A stretch of 64,000 bases of DNA from Leptodactylus fallax. Lineage: Eukaryota > Chordata > Amphibia > Anura > Leptodactylidae. Position 1 is the first letter of the stretch; the number at the start of each line of letters is the position of its first letter. The stretch spans positions 4,572,001 through 4,636,000 of the forward strand of contig CAMRHE010000132.1 of the NCBI GenBank assembly GCA_947044405.1, in the 5' to 3' direction. The position numbers and the translations under genes are program-made. The notes beneath the pieces were generated by a model. It saw only the letters and a list, made by a program, of their open reading frames with translations, ran no database searches and was not told where the DNA came from. Below are positions 36,812-48,668 of this stretch, piece after piece.

Positions 36812-38374
36812 CAGTCATGGCCAAAAGTTTTGAGAATGACACAAATATTATATTTTCACATGATCTGCTGCCCTCTGGTTTTTATGTGTGTTTGTCAGAT
36901 GTTTTTATCACATACAGAAATAGAATTGCATTCATATTATGAGTAACAGAAGCTTATATTGACAGAATGAGTTAATGCAGCAAGTCAATATTTGCAGTGT
37001 TGACCCTTCTTCTTCAGGACCTCTGCAATTCTCCCTGGCATGCTCTCAATCAACTTCTGGACCAAATCCTGACTGATAGCAGTCCATTCTTGCAGAATCA
37101 ATGCTTTAATTTTGTCTGAATTTGTTGGTTTTTGTTTGTCCACCCGTCTCTTGATGATTGACCACAAGTTCTCAATGGGATTAAGATCTGGGGAGTTTCC
37201 AGGCCATGGACCCAAAATCTCTATGTTTTGTTCCCTGAGCCATTTAGTTATCACCTTTGCTTAATGGCAAGGTGCTCCATCATGCTGGAAAAGGCATTGT
37301 TGAGCGCCAAACTGCTCTTGGACGGTTGGGAGAAGTTGCTCTTGGAGGACATTCTGGTACCATTCTTTATTCATGGCTGTGTTTTTAGGCAAGACAGTGA
37401 GAGAGCCGATTCCCTTGGCTGAGAAGCAACCCCACACATGAATGGTTTCAGGATGCTTTACAGTTGGCATGAGACAAGACTGGTGGTAGCGCTCACCTCT
37501 TCTTCTCCGAATAAGCTGTTTTCCAGATGTTCCAAACAATCGAAAAGGGGATTCATCAGAGAAAATGACTTTACCCCAGTCCTCAGCAGTCCACTCCCTG
37601 TACCTTTTGCAGAATATCAGTCTGTCCGTGATGTTTTTTCTGGAGAGAAGTGGCTTCTTTGCTGCCCTCCTTGAGACCAGGCCTTGCTCCAAGAGTCTCC
37701 GCCTCACAGTGCGTGCAGATGCACTCACACCTGCCTGCTGCCATTCCTCAGCAAGCTCTGCACTGCTGGTAGCCCGATCCCGCAGCTGAAACACTTTTAA
37801 GAGACGGTCCTGCCGCTTGCTGGTCTTTCTTGGGCGCCCTGGAGCCTTTTTGGCACCAATGGAACCTCTCTCCTTGAAGTTCTTGATGATGCGATAGATT
37901 GTTGACTGAGGTGCAATCTTTCTAGCTGCAATACTCTTCCCAGTTAGGCCATTTTTGTGCAGTGCAATGATGACTGCACGTGTTTCTTTAGAGATAACCA
38001 TGGTTAACAGAAGAGAAACAATGATGGCAAGCACCAGTCTCCTTTTAAAGTGTCCAGTGGTGTCATTCTTACTTAATCATGACAGATTGATCTCCAGCCC
38101 TGTCCTCATCAACACCCACACCTGTGTTAATGGAGCAATCACTGAAACGATGTTAGGTGGTCCTTTTAAGGCAGGGCTGCAATGATGTTGAAATGTGTTT
38201 TGGGGGATAAAGTTCATTTTCTAGGCAAATATTGACTTTGCAAGTAATTGCTGTTAAGCTGATCACTCTTTATAACATTCTGGAGTACATGCAAATTGCC
38301 ATTAGAAAAACTGAAGCAGTAGACTTTGTAAAAATTAATATTTGTATCATTCTCAAAACTTTTGGCCATGACTG
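36812..38374 (-). mobile_element. Complete Tc1-like element (CAGTCATGGCCAAAAGTTTT termini)
   Basis: Termini CAGTCATGGCCAAAAGTTTT and AAAACTTTTGGCCATGACTG are perfect inverted matches over at least 25 bp, extended by imperfect arms (gagaatgacacaaatatta / taatatttgtatcattctc). TA flanks both sides (36810-36811 and 38375-38376). It lies between the SHISA3 and ATP8A1 3' ends, transposase reading on the - strand. Confidence 0.95.
36985..38001 (-). pseudogene. Tc1-like transposase with DD35E spacing, one nonsense codon
   Basis: From the ATG (37999-38001) the - strand encodes MVISKETRAVIIALHKNG..., with HTH region, GRPRKTS linker, FSDES (first Asp), FQHDGAPCH (second Asp) and [11 protein letters not shown] (Glu), ending KKGQHCKY and TGA. 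It is 338 residues, the family's usual length, and its only visible lesion is an in-frame TAA (37261-37263) six codons after the second Asp. Counting that codon, 35 residues separate the second Asp and the Glu, unlike the 34 in the other copies here. Everything else is in a single frame. Confidence 0.93.
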
Positions 38375-38406
38375 TATGTACACATACACATATATACACA
38401 CACACA
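38375..38406. repeat. TA/CA spacer between two Tc1 elements
   Basis: A 32-bp tatgtacacatacacatata tacacacacaca tract is all that separates two complete elements. Confidence 0.85.
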
Positions 38407-39964
38407 CAGTGGGGAAAAAAAAATATTTAGTCAGCCACCAAATTGTGCAAGTTCTCCCACTTAAAAAGATGAGGCCGGCCTGTAATTGTCATCATAGGTA
38501 GACCTCAACTATGAGAGACAAAATGAGAAAACAAATCCAGAAAATTAGTCTTTTTTTTTTTTTTGGTCGCCTACAAACAAGCAAGATTTCTGGCTCTCAC
38601 AGACCTGTAACTTCTTCTTTAAGAGGCTCCTCTGTCCTCCACTCATTACCTGTAGTAATGGCTCCTGTTTGACATTGTTATCAGTATAAAAGACACCTGT
38701 CCACAACCTCAGTCACACTCCAAACTCCACTATGGTGAAGACCAAAGAGCTGTGGAATGACACCAGGAAACAAAATTGTAGACCTGCACCAGGCTGGGAA
38801 GACTGAATCTGCAATAGGCAAGCAGCTTGGTGTGAAGAAATCAACTGTGGGAGTAATAATTAGAAAATGGAAGACATACAAGACCACTGATAATCTCCCT
38901 TGATCAGGGGCTCCACGCAAGATCTCACCCTGTGGGGTCAAAATGATCACAAGAACGGTGAGCAAAAATCCCAGAACCACACGGGGGGACCTAGTGAATG
39001 ACCTGCAGAAAGCTAGGACTAACGTAACAAAGGCTACCGTCAGTAACACACTACGCCGCCAGGAACTCAGATCCTGCAGTGCCAGACGAGTCCCCCTGCT
39101 TAAGCCAGTACATATCCGGGCCCGTCTGAAGTTTACTAGAGAGCATTTAGATGTTCCAGAAGAGTATTGGGAGAATGTCATATGGTCAGATGAAACCAAA
39201 GTAGAACTGTTTGGTAGAAACACAACTCGTCGTGTTTGGAGGAGAGTGAATGCTGAGTTGCATCCAAAGAACACCATACCTACTGTGAAGCATGGGGGTG
39301 GCAACATCATGCTTTGGGGCTGTTTCTCTGCAAAGGGACCAGGACGACTGATCCGTGTACATGAAAGGATGAATGGGGCCATGTATGGTGAGATTTTGAG
39401 TGAAAACCTCCTTCCATCAGCAAGGGCATTGAAGATGAAACATGGCTGGGTCTTTCAGCATGACAATGATCCCAAACACACCGCCAGGGCAGCGAAGGAG
39501 TGGCTTCGTAAGAAGCATTTCAAGGTACTGGAGTGGCCTAGCCAGTCTCCAGATCTCAACCCCATAGAAAACCTTTGGAGGGAGTTGAAAGTCCGTGTTG
39601 CCCAGCGACAGCCCCAAAACATCACTGCTCTAGAGGAGATCTGCATGGAGGAATGGGCCAACATACCAGCAACAGTGTGTGCCAACCTTGTGAAGACTTA
39701 CAGAAAACGTTTGACCCCTGTCATTGCCAACAAAGGATATATAACAAAGTATTGGGATGAACTTTTGTTATTGACCAAATACTTATTTTCCACCATAATT
39801 TGCAAATAAATTCTTAAAAAATCAGACAATGTGATTTTCTGGATTTGTCTTCTCATTTTGTCTCTCATAGTTGAGGTCTACCTATGATGACAATTACAGG
39901 CCGGCCTCATCTTTTTAAGTGGGAGAACTTGCACAATTTGTGGCTGAATAAATACTTTTTTCCC

Positions 39965-39969
<5 letters not shown>
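38407..39969 (+). mobile_element. Complete Tc1-like element (CAGTGGGGAAAA termini)
   Basis: Inverted repeats of about 130-140 bp: left CAGTGGGGAAAAAAAAATAT, right ending TTTTTTCCCCACTA; inner arms such as aagttctcccacttaaaaag are identical. The outermost right base is changed (A for G). The element sits between a CA tract and a TA tract, so the original TA duplication cannot be seen cleanly. The partial copy at 1-601 belongs to the same family. Confidence 0.93.
38732..39809 (+). pseudogene. Tc1-like transposase (DD34E), frameshifted and with lost stop
   Basis: ATG at 38732 (MVKTKEL) begins the N-terminal HTH; the frame shifts between about 38765 and 38800, and a TGA (38901-38903, where CGA would give Arg) interrupts the HTH linker. 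From 38943 the frame stays open through [15 protein letters not shown] and NPIENLW with 34 residues between the last two catalytic residues. At 39753-39755 a TGG stands where the sister copy at 599-601 has its TGA stop, so the frame runs on 18 codons beyond the usual ...GYITKY end to 39809. Confidence 0.92.

Positions 39970-40008
<39 letters not shown>
39970..40008. repeat. (TA)n microsatellite
   Basis: About 19 ta units directly at the right end of the Tc1 element. Confidence 0.95.
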
Positions 40009-40011
<3 letters not shown>

Positions 40012-40786
40012 ACCATGGTAATGAAGCAAAAAGGGGGGCTTTACTCTGATCACATCATAAAAAAAAACAGAATTCTGGATTGAGATCTTTTAGTAGTGTA
40101 ATCAGAATGAAAATTTTAATGCAATATAAATGTCACAGAATATTAAATCATGATTTTTCCATGCCAATATGCAGGACTAACCAACAGGTATAGCAAACAT
40201 TGTTAGAAGTCATTGCTGGGGGTGACACTAGTTACAGAAAGCATGGGTTCACATACTTTTTTTTCTCCCAGGGACATTTATCGTCAATGTATTGATCACT
40301 TGATCTAGTAATTAAATGATGAATGTTTTCGTGAGTCGATGTATTTGGTCCTCTTATATGGCTTAAATAAAGATCTGATCAATGATTTAAGTCAATTACC
40401 TCAAAGACGACAGAGGAAGAATTCCAGTTAGTTCACAGTTTGTGGTACCAATGTATTTATAGAGGGTATATGTTGTATATGGAAGGAACTCTTGTAATAT
40501 TTTTTTTGGGGAAAAAAAAAAAAAAAATCACTACAGTACTAATGATAAGGATAACTTCCAACATTATCAACATAAAAAGCAAAGATGGTCTTCGAAAATT
40601 GGTTGAAAAAAAAATTTGCAACAGATCTACAGTATCTTCTTGCTCCTTTTCTTTAGCAGACATTCTCTTTATTTTTGAATATTGTATAATTCAAGATTAA
40701 AGCAACATTATGTTTTGTTTTTTTTACATAAACTGTACAAAAAACAGTAAAAAAACAAAACTCCCATTTGTGTTCAAACTATACCT

Positions 40787-40792
40787 TTTATT
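40787..40792 (-). terminator. ATP8A1: Candidate ATP8A1 polyadenylation signal AATAAA
   Basis: AATAAA on the - strand, followed within 25-60 bases by GTTTTGTTTTTTTACTG, a good downstream U/GU-rich element. It marks the far end of a long unbroken 3' flank of the ATP8A1 stop codon. Nearer signals cannot be excluded. Confidence 0.5.
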
Positions 40793-41325
40793 AAATTGAA
40801 ACAACTGAGACAAAACATTGAAAAATACTGCGTTATCCATGCACATTCCTAAATAAAGAGACAACACATACGTAAAAAAACAAAACAAAAAAAAACAGTG
40901 CCATCTTCAAGATGTACCCTTGCTTGTCTGAAAGACTAAAATGTGATGTAGACTGTACTTCAGAAACAAAACCTGAGTTATGAATAAAACATTCAGAAAA
41001 GACAGTCATGCAGCACCAAAACTTCTAGTTACAGCAGCAAGAATCAAATAGAAATCAAATAAATTCCATACAACCCATTAGACATCCATAAGCAAACCAA
41101 AAGTAGAACATACAATAATAAAACATACACAAAATATACAATATAAAAGTAACGACAGGAAGAAGAGAACATGAGAAAATAAAAACATTCCAACATGGCT
41201 TTTAAAGTGTCAATATAATTCTGTTCTTCCATCTTATTGGACAATGTGTATAGCGAGACATGCAGGAGGCATCCTGGGTGTTATTGCTGAGGCAACTTTA
41301 CAATGTCTGAGGGGTCCTATTCTAA

Positions 41326-41748
41326 TTAAAGGGACTCTGTCACCAGAACCCAGCCTAGAAGATCTTATAGATTGTAAGCTCTTGTGAGCAGGGCCCTCAC
41401 ACCTTTGGTATGAGTTGATTTATTACACTGTAAGGTCTCCTTTTGTCTGTACATAAACCCAATGATTTGTAAAGTGCTGCGGAATATATTGGCGCTATAG
41501 AAATAAATGTATTATTATAGGTTAGGGTCACCTGAATCCAACAGTGTTTTTGCTTCGTGAATTGGCGCCTCCTTTGCCGAGATATTGTTGTTTCGTCATT
41601 AAGCAAATTAGATATTTGGAACAACCAAAGAACTCATTTGCATATTGGTAAAAACAGTGATATCTCAGCAATGGGGCGACTGATTCACAATATTTCATAC
41701 AGGTGACCCTAACCGTGGGGCTGGGTTCTGGTGACAAACTCCCTTTAA
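41326..41748. mobile_element. TTAA MITE, GGGACTCTGTCACCAGAACC family
   Basis: TTAAAGGGACTCTGTCACCA at the left; ggttctggtgacaaactccc tttaa at the right, both with TTAA. The interior holds a SINE-like insertion (41369-41519) and inverted arms around agatattgttgtttcgtcat / gtaaaaacagtgatatctca. Confidence 0.85.
41369..41519 (+). mobile_element. SINE-like retroposon with TTA tail
   Basis: attgtaagctcttgtgagca at its head and gtaaagtgctgcggaatata / ttggcgctatagaaataaat plus tattattata at its tail. The same family in opposite orientation occurs at 48740-48794, 52733-52920 and 58142-58185. The exact class is unknown to me. Confidence 0.65.
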
Positions 41749-41876
41749 TAGGACCTATGAGCAAACCTTTACAGGCATTATACAGCTGCTTTAGCAAGTG
41801 TTCTGCTTTGCTTTCTCCTTGTCTCTCTCCATGCCCAGTGTCATATAGGGCAGAAAAACAGAATAGTATCAGAAAC

Positions 41877-42196
41877 TTAAAGGGTTTTCCTGGGACTTAG
41901 TGCCACGATAGGGAATGTTATAAAATAAATCAACCTATACTCACCCAAAATAGCACAACTGGCTCCAGCACTGCTACTCTGTTGGCCCTCGCCAGCCCTG
42001 CATTGACACCACATACATCAGTCACTTACAAGCATCACCATGAAGGTGGCCAGTGACTGGATACAGTGGTCCGAAGAACGATTTATGCAAGGTCATTGCT
42101 GCAGGACAGGAGGGGACCACCATATTGGGCCAAACATGTGCGTATAGGTCATGTCTTCCCTCTTGTGGCCATTTTTTATCCCAAAAAACCCTTTAA
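41877..42196. mobile_element. TTAA MITE, AAAGGGTTTTCCTGGGAC family
   Basis: TTAAAGGGTTTTCCTGGGAC left and ttttttatcccaaaaaaccc tttaa right, TTAA at both ends. Interior includes ctcacccaaaatagcacaac and ccagtgactgg patches, shared in part with 61445-61765. Confidence 0.75.
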
Positions 42197-45100
42197 AAAG
42201 GTAAATAAAACATGTATTCAACATTAAATACCTATTTTACAAAACTTTAGTGCGCGGAGAACTTAATACGTGGCAGCGATTTTGAAAAACATACAGAAAG
42301 TCGTATTTCAATTGGGTCGAACTAGAACAAACGTTTTAATGAATAGAACAATTTTTTTTTCCAACACTGAGTACTAAAGCATAGTGCAAGCCTGCAAATC
42401 AATAAAACCCCCCAGGAACAGGGTCTGCATTTAGTCAAACATTATAAAAACACTGTACTCGAAGATATTAACCCATGCAGACAGAACAGGTACGCTCATC
42501 TCAACCACAAGTGTAAGTCACAAAAAGTAAATGAACCTCATGATCGGGTGAAGGATGCGCATACATCCAGAGGCAGAACAGAGAGGAATGATCGGAGACA
42601 AAGTAAAATCAGTCCAGTCATAGGCGCTGTTTACTTATTAAAATGAGGATCCAGCCGGCAAAATAGCAATGCAGCTTTCAATAACACGGCAAAATATTTT
42701 ACATCAATATTCAGTAGCACGAACACCTTTCTTGACCTCCAATGTAAAAACTAGCAAATAAATAAGCTTAACATAATGCTAAACTAGTCTCAAAAATCTA
42801 AAAATGCTACCACATCTCCTCGAAAATAAAAAGGTGCAGATCTCGCTCCAAGTGGGGCACAAAATATGCAGTGGGTTGACTAGACTTAATACATACTGCA
42901 TTGGCACCTATTATATTTAGCAAAATGTGAATTCATGTAAGATGTTGCAAAGCTGTTTAAAGCGTAAGGCTTTAAAAACTAGTTCACACTGACACTGTTC
43001 AGTATCAGACTGTAGGGACACACCCCTTTAAAAGGGGGGATGGTAACACCCAGTTGTTAATTTATTCATACATTTCCAGGAGGGATAACAGAGGAACAAG
43101 ACAACGTAATGCAAGTATTTACTAAAATATAAGGAGAGGTGTCAGGTCCTTGTTAAGAAGCTATTTATAAATTACATTACTCAACACATTATTCTTTTAC
43201 AAAATCCTATTCAACCTCCTCCTAATGTATGTCCTGAAACCAAAAAATTTACCAATGACTTTTTGAAATATTTTTTGACTATTGAATATACACAGGGCAG
43301 CCACTATAAATATATGGGCACTATACAGTAAAACATTCAGGGACCCCTGGGCTTTCCCCCCCCACGCATCTCAATGGACTAAGGAATTGAGCAGGCAGAT
43401 AAAGTAGAGGATAGCCGGTGGCACAGCGGGCCCTTTATTTGGCAGGGCCCTTAAGGGCAGTACCATTTGTAATGTGCTGATGGAAGGCCCTGGGTATATA
43501 TACATATTAGTACATTATTCTGTCTTATAGTATAAGAAAATTATATTAAAGCTTTTCCTTTCTGCTAAATTCTTTTAAATTTTGTAAAAGTTTTGGGAAA
43601 TATATAGATTGTAAATTTATTATTATAGAGACATCTGCTCTAGTATTTACAGATCATGGAGGCACTTATAAATTGACTGCATATTACAGTACGTAGGCAT
43701 TTACCTCAGGTTAGGTTCCCTTCTATTTTATTTTATATATATGAGAATAAAAATAAAAATCCTAATTACAATGTAATGTTTTTACATTATAATTTTTATT
43801 TTTTAATTTTTGTAAATAGGAATTTACTCTAATGCGGCTGTCCAAAAATCCCAATATGTGCAGTACTATTACAGTCTATGCATTATGTGTGATTTATCTT
43901 AAGTATCAATGTCTACATCTATTATGGTAATGACTGTACAGGTAAAGTTTTTCTATATTCGAAATATGTTCATTATAAAAAAAAAAAACTTGAATATTTC
44001 CTATTTAGTCTTAGTTCTGTGTTAGTAAGGTCATTATGGGAAATACAATATATACATCAATTTATTCAGAGAAAATCCAGTTAACCATAATGTGGAGAAG
44101 AAAGACTAAATTAAGATTTTTATTAAAATTACCCATTTGTTAAGGAGAAAAAAAAAAACAAAACCTCAAACGCACTTTCATGATGCAAGCCAAAAAATTT
44201 ACAATAAAGAAATGGAGACAGCGTCAAAATAAAATACGAAAATAAATAAAATGATGAGACTGATGTGTTATTAAAAAATGGGATCTATTACTTGAGGAAA
44301 TATTTGATAAAAATAACCACACATATAATGTATGTGCCTGGTTGATGAATAGGAAATGTACAAAAATTAGAAGAATTTGTAGTTTCAGGAAAAAAAAAAA
44401 AATTATCCGTTGCACAAAAACATTTTTTTAAATTTAGTATAACAAAAACAGCTCACAGATGAATGCTTTCTAAGATTTTTATAAATTTTATAACCATAGT
44501 GGAAACACAACATGGACGAAATCACAACAGTATCGAACAAAAAAGTGCAGACATTAGGAAGAAATGTATCACGAGACACGGTAGTGAAAGTCATGACAGT
44601 CATGGGCTCTGTGAAACGCGTCAACTTGTGTCTCAAAAAACAGGCAAGCGTAGTACAACAGACACATTAGTTACTCTACAAGATAAAACAGAAAAGCATG
44701 AATAAGGCGGAAGGTGTAAAATGTCGCAGATAATAAAAACAAGGGCCCTCGTGGCCAATAGACAGAGCCTTATGGAGTGGATCACAATTTCCCCTATTGA
44801 CCAAAATGCATCTTACTGCTTCTTCTATCTCCAAAATCTCATGGAGCAGGGACCCATGAGAAATAAAAACCCATTTTGTCTTTGGCAAACTTATTTATTA
44901 AAACAGTTTGACACTTAACCCTCTACAGCGGCGCCTGAATCAGTGAGGCAGGAGGACCTCGGGTCTTTGACTTCGGATAGAATTCCAGAACTGTCTTCTT
45001 GAAGACTCAGGACCCTGCACTTTGATGGTCGGTAGAAGTAACTTGATGGTTACTAAGGCAGCAAGGCATTCCTTCCTCTGTAATAATACTGAAACATCTT

Positions 45101-45311
45101 TCCATCTACATCATTTCACATCACAGTTGTGTTAGTCTTCTTACTGACAAGCTTAAAGTAAGAATCGCAATTTTAATGGTTAGAAAAAATTTGTTCAGTG
45201 TTGTCTTCTTCAGTAGTTGGGAGACAGTTTTGACCACAGATCATCTTGAAACCTGAAGAGTTTTGATATTTCAACGTTTTATCTCAAGAGAGCTGATGGA
45301 CGCTTTTCTTT

Positions 45312-45409
45312 TCACCATTCGTCTGGTTTCTGCTTTGTGGTGTCATAAGCTCGGATTACTTCAGATTGTGAGACAATGCCATTCTCATCCTGGGAGAAAG
45401 CGTATCCAT
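45312..45409 (-). CDS. ATP8A1: ATP8A1 last coding exon (autoinhibitory C terminus)
   Basis: Encodes the final 31 residues plus stop: [20 protein letters not shown] and on to TTKQKPDEW, essentially identical to the end of vertebrate ATP8A1, the P4-type ATPase that flips phosphatidylserine and phosphatidylethanolamine to the cytosolic leaflet with a CDC50 subunit. The GYAFS motif is the known autoinhibitory C-terminal element of P4-ATPases. The acceptor is tttccatag; the exon completes a His codon begun in the preceding exon (C|AT). TGA is at 45312-45314 on the - strand. With the seven exons below it gives 225 in-phase residues of a ~1,160-residue protein; the rest lies beyond the window. Confidence 0.97.
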
Positions 45410-46634
45410 CTATGGAAATGAGAGACGCATTTTATGGATTGGTATATTACACATTACGCTCTGTTCAGATTGCTGGTATAGGGTTTACAGACACTATGAA
45501 TGATATGATGACTGTATTTTGTATGGGATCCCGATGACCTATATGGTCTCTGCCACATCTCCATTGCTTGTTTTTTACTTTTACTGGAGAGTAATTTAAC
45601 ATGCTATGCAATAAGCAAAGTAAACCTAATGGCACACTGGTCATAAGGTTATGCTGCAGCTCAGTCTCATTCAAATAAACAAGGCTGACCTGCAATACCA
45701 AGCATAGCCACTATACAATGTAAGGCGCTGTGCCTGGTATGCCATGAAGAGACTGCAGTGCTCATGGAAACTCTGGAGCATATTTATCAATTGAAGTTTG
45801 ACATTTGTCTTTGCATAATGATTCCAAAATTTATGGAGCACAGCATTTACACATTATTTATGATCAGCAAAATGTAACTGGCTTAACACTTTTGATAAAT
45901 GTGCAGCAGAAAGGGCGAAGCTTATAAGTGCCTGACTATACGACACATTTACAAAAAAGAAGTATAAATATGGCGCAGATTTTCTTGCGCAAAGTAGACC
46001 AAGTTTAAAACGGAGTAAAATTAGTTGAAGAGGCAACTAAGACAGACATTGTGTCTTCTTCAAACAGCCAATTGACAGGGATGCCATGTGTAAGGCCTTC
46101 ACTGACCCCATACTCATGACCTATTCTAAGAATACGTCATCAATATCATAGTGCCAGAAAATCCCATTAATAAAGTATAAGTACACAGGTCACTCCAAGA
46201 TCTAAAAATCTAAAAAGAGCAGGCTGAAAATCTGAAGCAGAGCAAAAACTGAAAAGCAAACAAAACACAATCTAATCTATCTTACTGTATGTATCTATCT
46301 ACCTCCTGTATCTACCTCTCCTGTATCTAGCTATATCTACCTCTACTGTATCTACCTATATCTACTGTATCTACCTACTGTATCTATCTATCCATCCATC
46401 CATCCAATCACACACACATATATTTGGGGAATAGGTACATAATGAATGAATGAATGAATAAAAAAAAACAAAAAAAATTCTTGGAATGTTTCTTAAAGCA
46501 ACCTATGTTGTGAAACTGAATGGACCTAAGCTGCAATGCTAGACACAGCACACAGACAAAGTGGCACTGTTTTTAGAAAACATAAATAAATACATACATA
46601 CATACATACATACATACTCTTTATAATTCTGGAC

Positions 46635-47881
46635 AACCCCTTCCCGACATCCGCCGTAATAGTACGGCAGATGCCGGGTGTTTAAAGATGGCGGCCGCTC
46701 GGGAGTCGTGTGGCCGCCATAGCCGCCAGGTCTTTGCTGTTTTATACAGCAGAGACCTGGCGCTAATGCCCACGATCAGTGCCCGCATTCATCGTGGGCA
46801 TTAACGCCTCTGGCGCTTCGGTCAAAGCTGAGTGAGGCGCCATTATACCGGCGGTGCGCGAACGCCGCCATTTTGCCGGGGATCGCTGGCACCTGGAGCA
46901 AGCCATGGGGTCGGCGTCCCATTGCTATGACAGCTGGGAGCCTTCTGAAGGCTCCCAGGCCTGTCTTTCACTAGTTTCTATTGCAGGCTGCTCTATGTAG
47001 CCTACAATAGAAATGCCATTTTTTTTTGTAATGCATTGCAATGCATTAGCATTGTAATGTATTGCATTAGTGATCAGACCCTCTGGGGTTCAAGACCCCT
47101 AGAGGGTCTAATAAATGCAAAAAAAAAAAAAAAAAATATTAAAAAGTTCAAATCACCCTCCTTTCCCTAGAACACATATAAAAGTACTTAAATACTGTGA
47201 AACACATACACATTAGGTATCCCTGTGTCCGAAAACACCTGGTCTACAAATCTATAAAAATATTTTTCCCGTATGGTAAAAGCTGTAGCGGGGAAAAAAA
47301 AAAAATCAAAAGTGCCAAACCGCCGTTTTTTCACTGTTTTGCCTCTGATAAAAAGTGATCAAAGCAATAGCAATTCCCCAAAATGATATAAGTAAAAAGT
47401 ACACCTTGCCCCACAAAAAAGATGCCCTATGCATCCCAGTACACGGAAGTATAAAAAAAGTTACGGGTGTCAGAATATGGTGACTTTTAGAAAAAACATT
47501 TTTTTGCACAGTTTTGGATTTTTGTTAAGGGGTTAAAATGTATCAAACTATATAAATTTGGTATCCCCGGAATTGCACCGAAACATAGAATACAGGTGAT
47601 ATGTCATTTTGGCTGTAGAGTGAACGCCGTAAAAACAAATCCTGTAAGAAAGTTGCACAAATGCACTTTTTATTCAAATCCACCCCATTCTGAATTCTTT
47701 TCCAACTTCCCAGTACATTGTACAGAATAATAAATGGTAGCATCATGAAGAAAAATTTGTCCTGCAAACATTAAGACCTCATATGGCTCTGAGAACGAAA
47801 AAAAAAAAAAAAAAGTTATTGGGTTTGGAGGGGGGAGTGAAAAACGAAAATCAAAAAATTCCTCTGGCAGGAAGGGGTTAA
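46635..47881. mobile_element. 1.25-kb GC-rich frog repeat in the last ATP8A1 intron
   Basis: Short inverted ends: aaccccttcccgaca at the left, gcaggaaggggtt at the right. The left half is CpG- and GC-rich (gatggcggccgctcgggagt, gcgaacgccgccattttgcc) with a hairpin around gccgtaatagtacggc; the right half is AT-rich (aaaacgccgtaaaaacaaat). No ORF of note. I recognise it only as a dispersed, non-coding element. Confidence 0.6.
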
Positions 47882-47979
47882 AGAATTTAGTCCTGCTATC
47901 CCACTGGAAAATAGTTCTGAAGCAGAATTTTCCTTGGAATCTGGTCCCTTACACATATTGATGGTACTGCGGTACTTAC

Positions 47980-48071
47980 GGAGCAGGTTTTGTTGCACAG
48001 ACTCGGAACGATACATATTGACTGTGTTCTTCTTGAAAACATTCTTCAGCAGTTGCGCTCTCTCTGTTAAA
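47980..48071 (-). CDS. ATP8A1: ATP8A1 coding exon (cytosolic C-terminal tail)
   Basis: 92 bases encoding LTERAQLLKNVFKKNTVNMY and RSESVQQNLL, the cytosolic tail after the last transmembrane helix. Bounded by gtccatag and the donor CTCC|GTAAGT. It starts in phase 2 (AG|T, Ser) and ends after the first base of the His codon. Confidence 0.96.
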
Positions 48072-48103
48072 CTATGGACAAACAAAAAAGTTGGAGTCGT
48101 GAG

Positions 48104-48106
<3 letters not shown>

Positions 48107-48143
<37 letters not shown>
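48107..48143. repeat. (TA)n microsatellite
   Basis: Dinucleotide run 36 bp upstream (gene sense) of the preceding exon's acceptor, just outside its polypyrimidine tract. Confidence 0.95.
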
Positions 48144-48145
<2 letters not shown>

Positions 48146-48177
48146 CACACATATTATATTTATTGTTGCATCAACTC

Positions 48178-48475
48178 GTGTATTGAAGGGGTTTCCCATC
48201 TCAGCAAATTGCCCCCTATTCAAAGAATAGGGTATAAGTTGGAAACTGATTCAATCACTGGTACCCCACAAATCAAGAATGTTTTTTCCTTCCCAGTCTA
48301 AATGAAGCACTGGTCAGAAAGAAGTGTCTCCACTCCATTCATTTCAAAGCAGCACTCTACTATCTAAACCATTGCTCCAACAGAAGAAAAACACTCCGTT
48401 CTTGTGACTGGTGGGGGTCCTTATGGTTGCATAGGGAATAAGATACTAAGATGGGAAAGCACCTTCAATAAGCAT
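48178..48475. mobile_element. MITE, GAAGGGGTTTCCCATCTCAGC family
   Basis: tgaaggggtttcccatctca left and taagatgggaaagcaccttc right are inverted. The family is that of 1998-3561 and the fragment at 13447. Confidence 0.75.
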
Positions 48476-48637
48476 AGTATTTCTACACAAATGCGCAGTA
48501 TCTGAAATACCTTATAATAAGAGGAAAACAGTATCAATGGAGATGACAACATCTCTCCCTCTCGGATTTTTAGGAAAAGTGCTTGTCCTCTAAATTTTTC
48601 ATTCACTCATTCATTAATTTAATTATCTGCCTACACA

Positions 48638-48639
<2 letters not shown>

Positions 48640-48668
<29 letters not shown>

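Larger units (their letters stand above)
40787..45311 (-). other. ATP8A1: Probable long ATP8A1 3' UTR
   Basis: AT-rich, largely repeat-poor DNA extends about 4.5 kb from the ATP8A1 stop codon to a good polyadenylation signal. ATP8A1 transcripts in other vertebrates are known to have long 3' UTRs. Two MITEs (41326-41748 and 41877-42196) lie inside it. The rest, 42197-45311, has no recognisable repeat termini and no coding. The extent is inferred, not observed. Confidence 0.5.

Noticed and set aside
38681..39382. 233-residue ORF on the - strand
   Set aside because: Antisense shadow of the Tc1 transposase; its codons mirror the transposase frame and it spans the element's 5' non-coding part.
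47816..48223. 135-residue ORF as a separate gene
   Set aside because: Only the 30 codons of the ATP8A1 exon at 47980-48071 are coding; the YIYIYI stretch is a TA microsatellite and the rest is intron.
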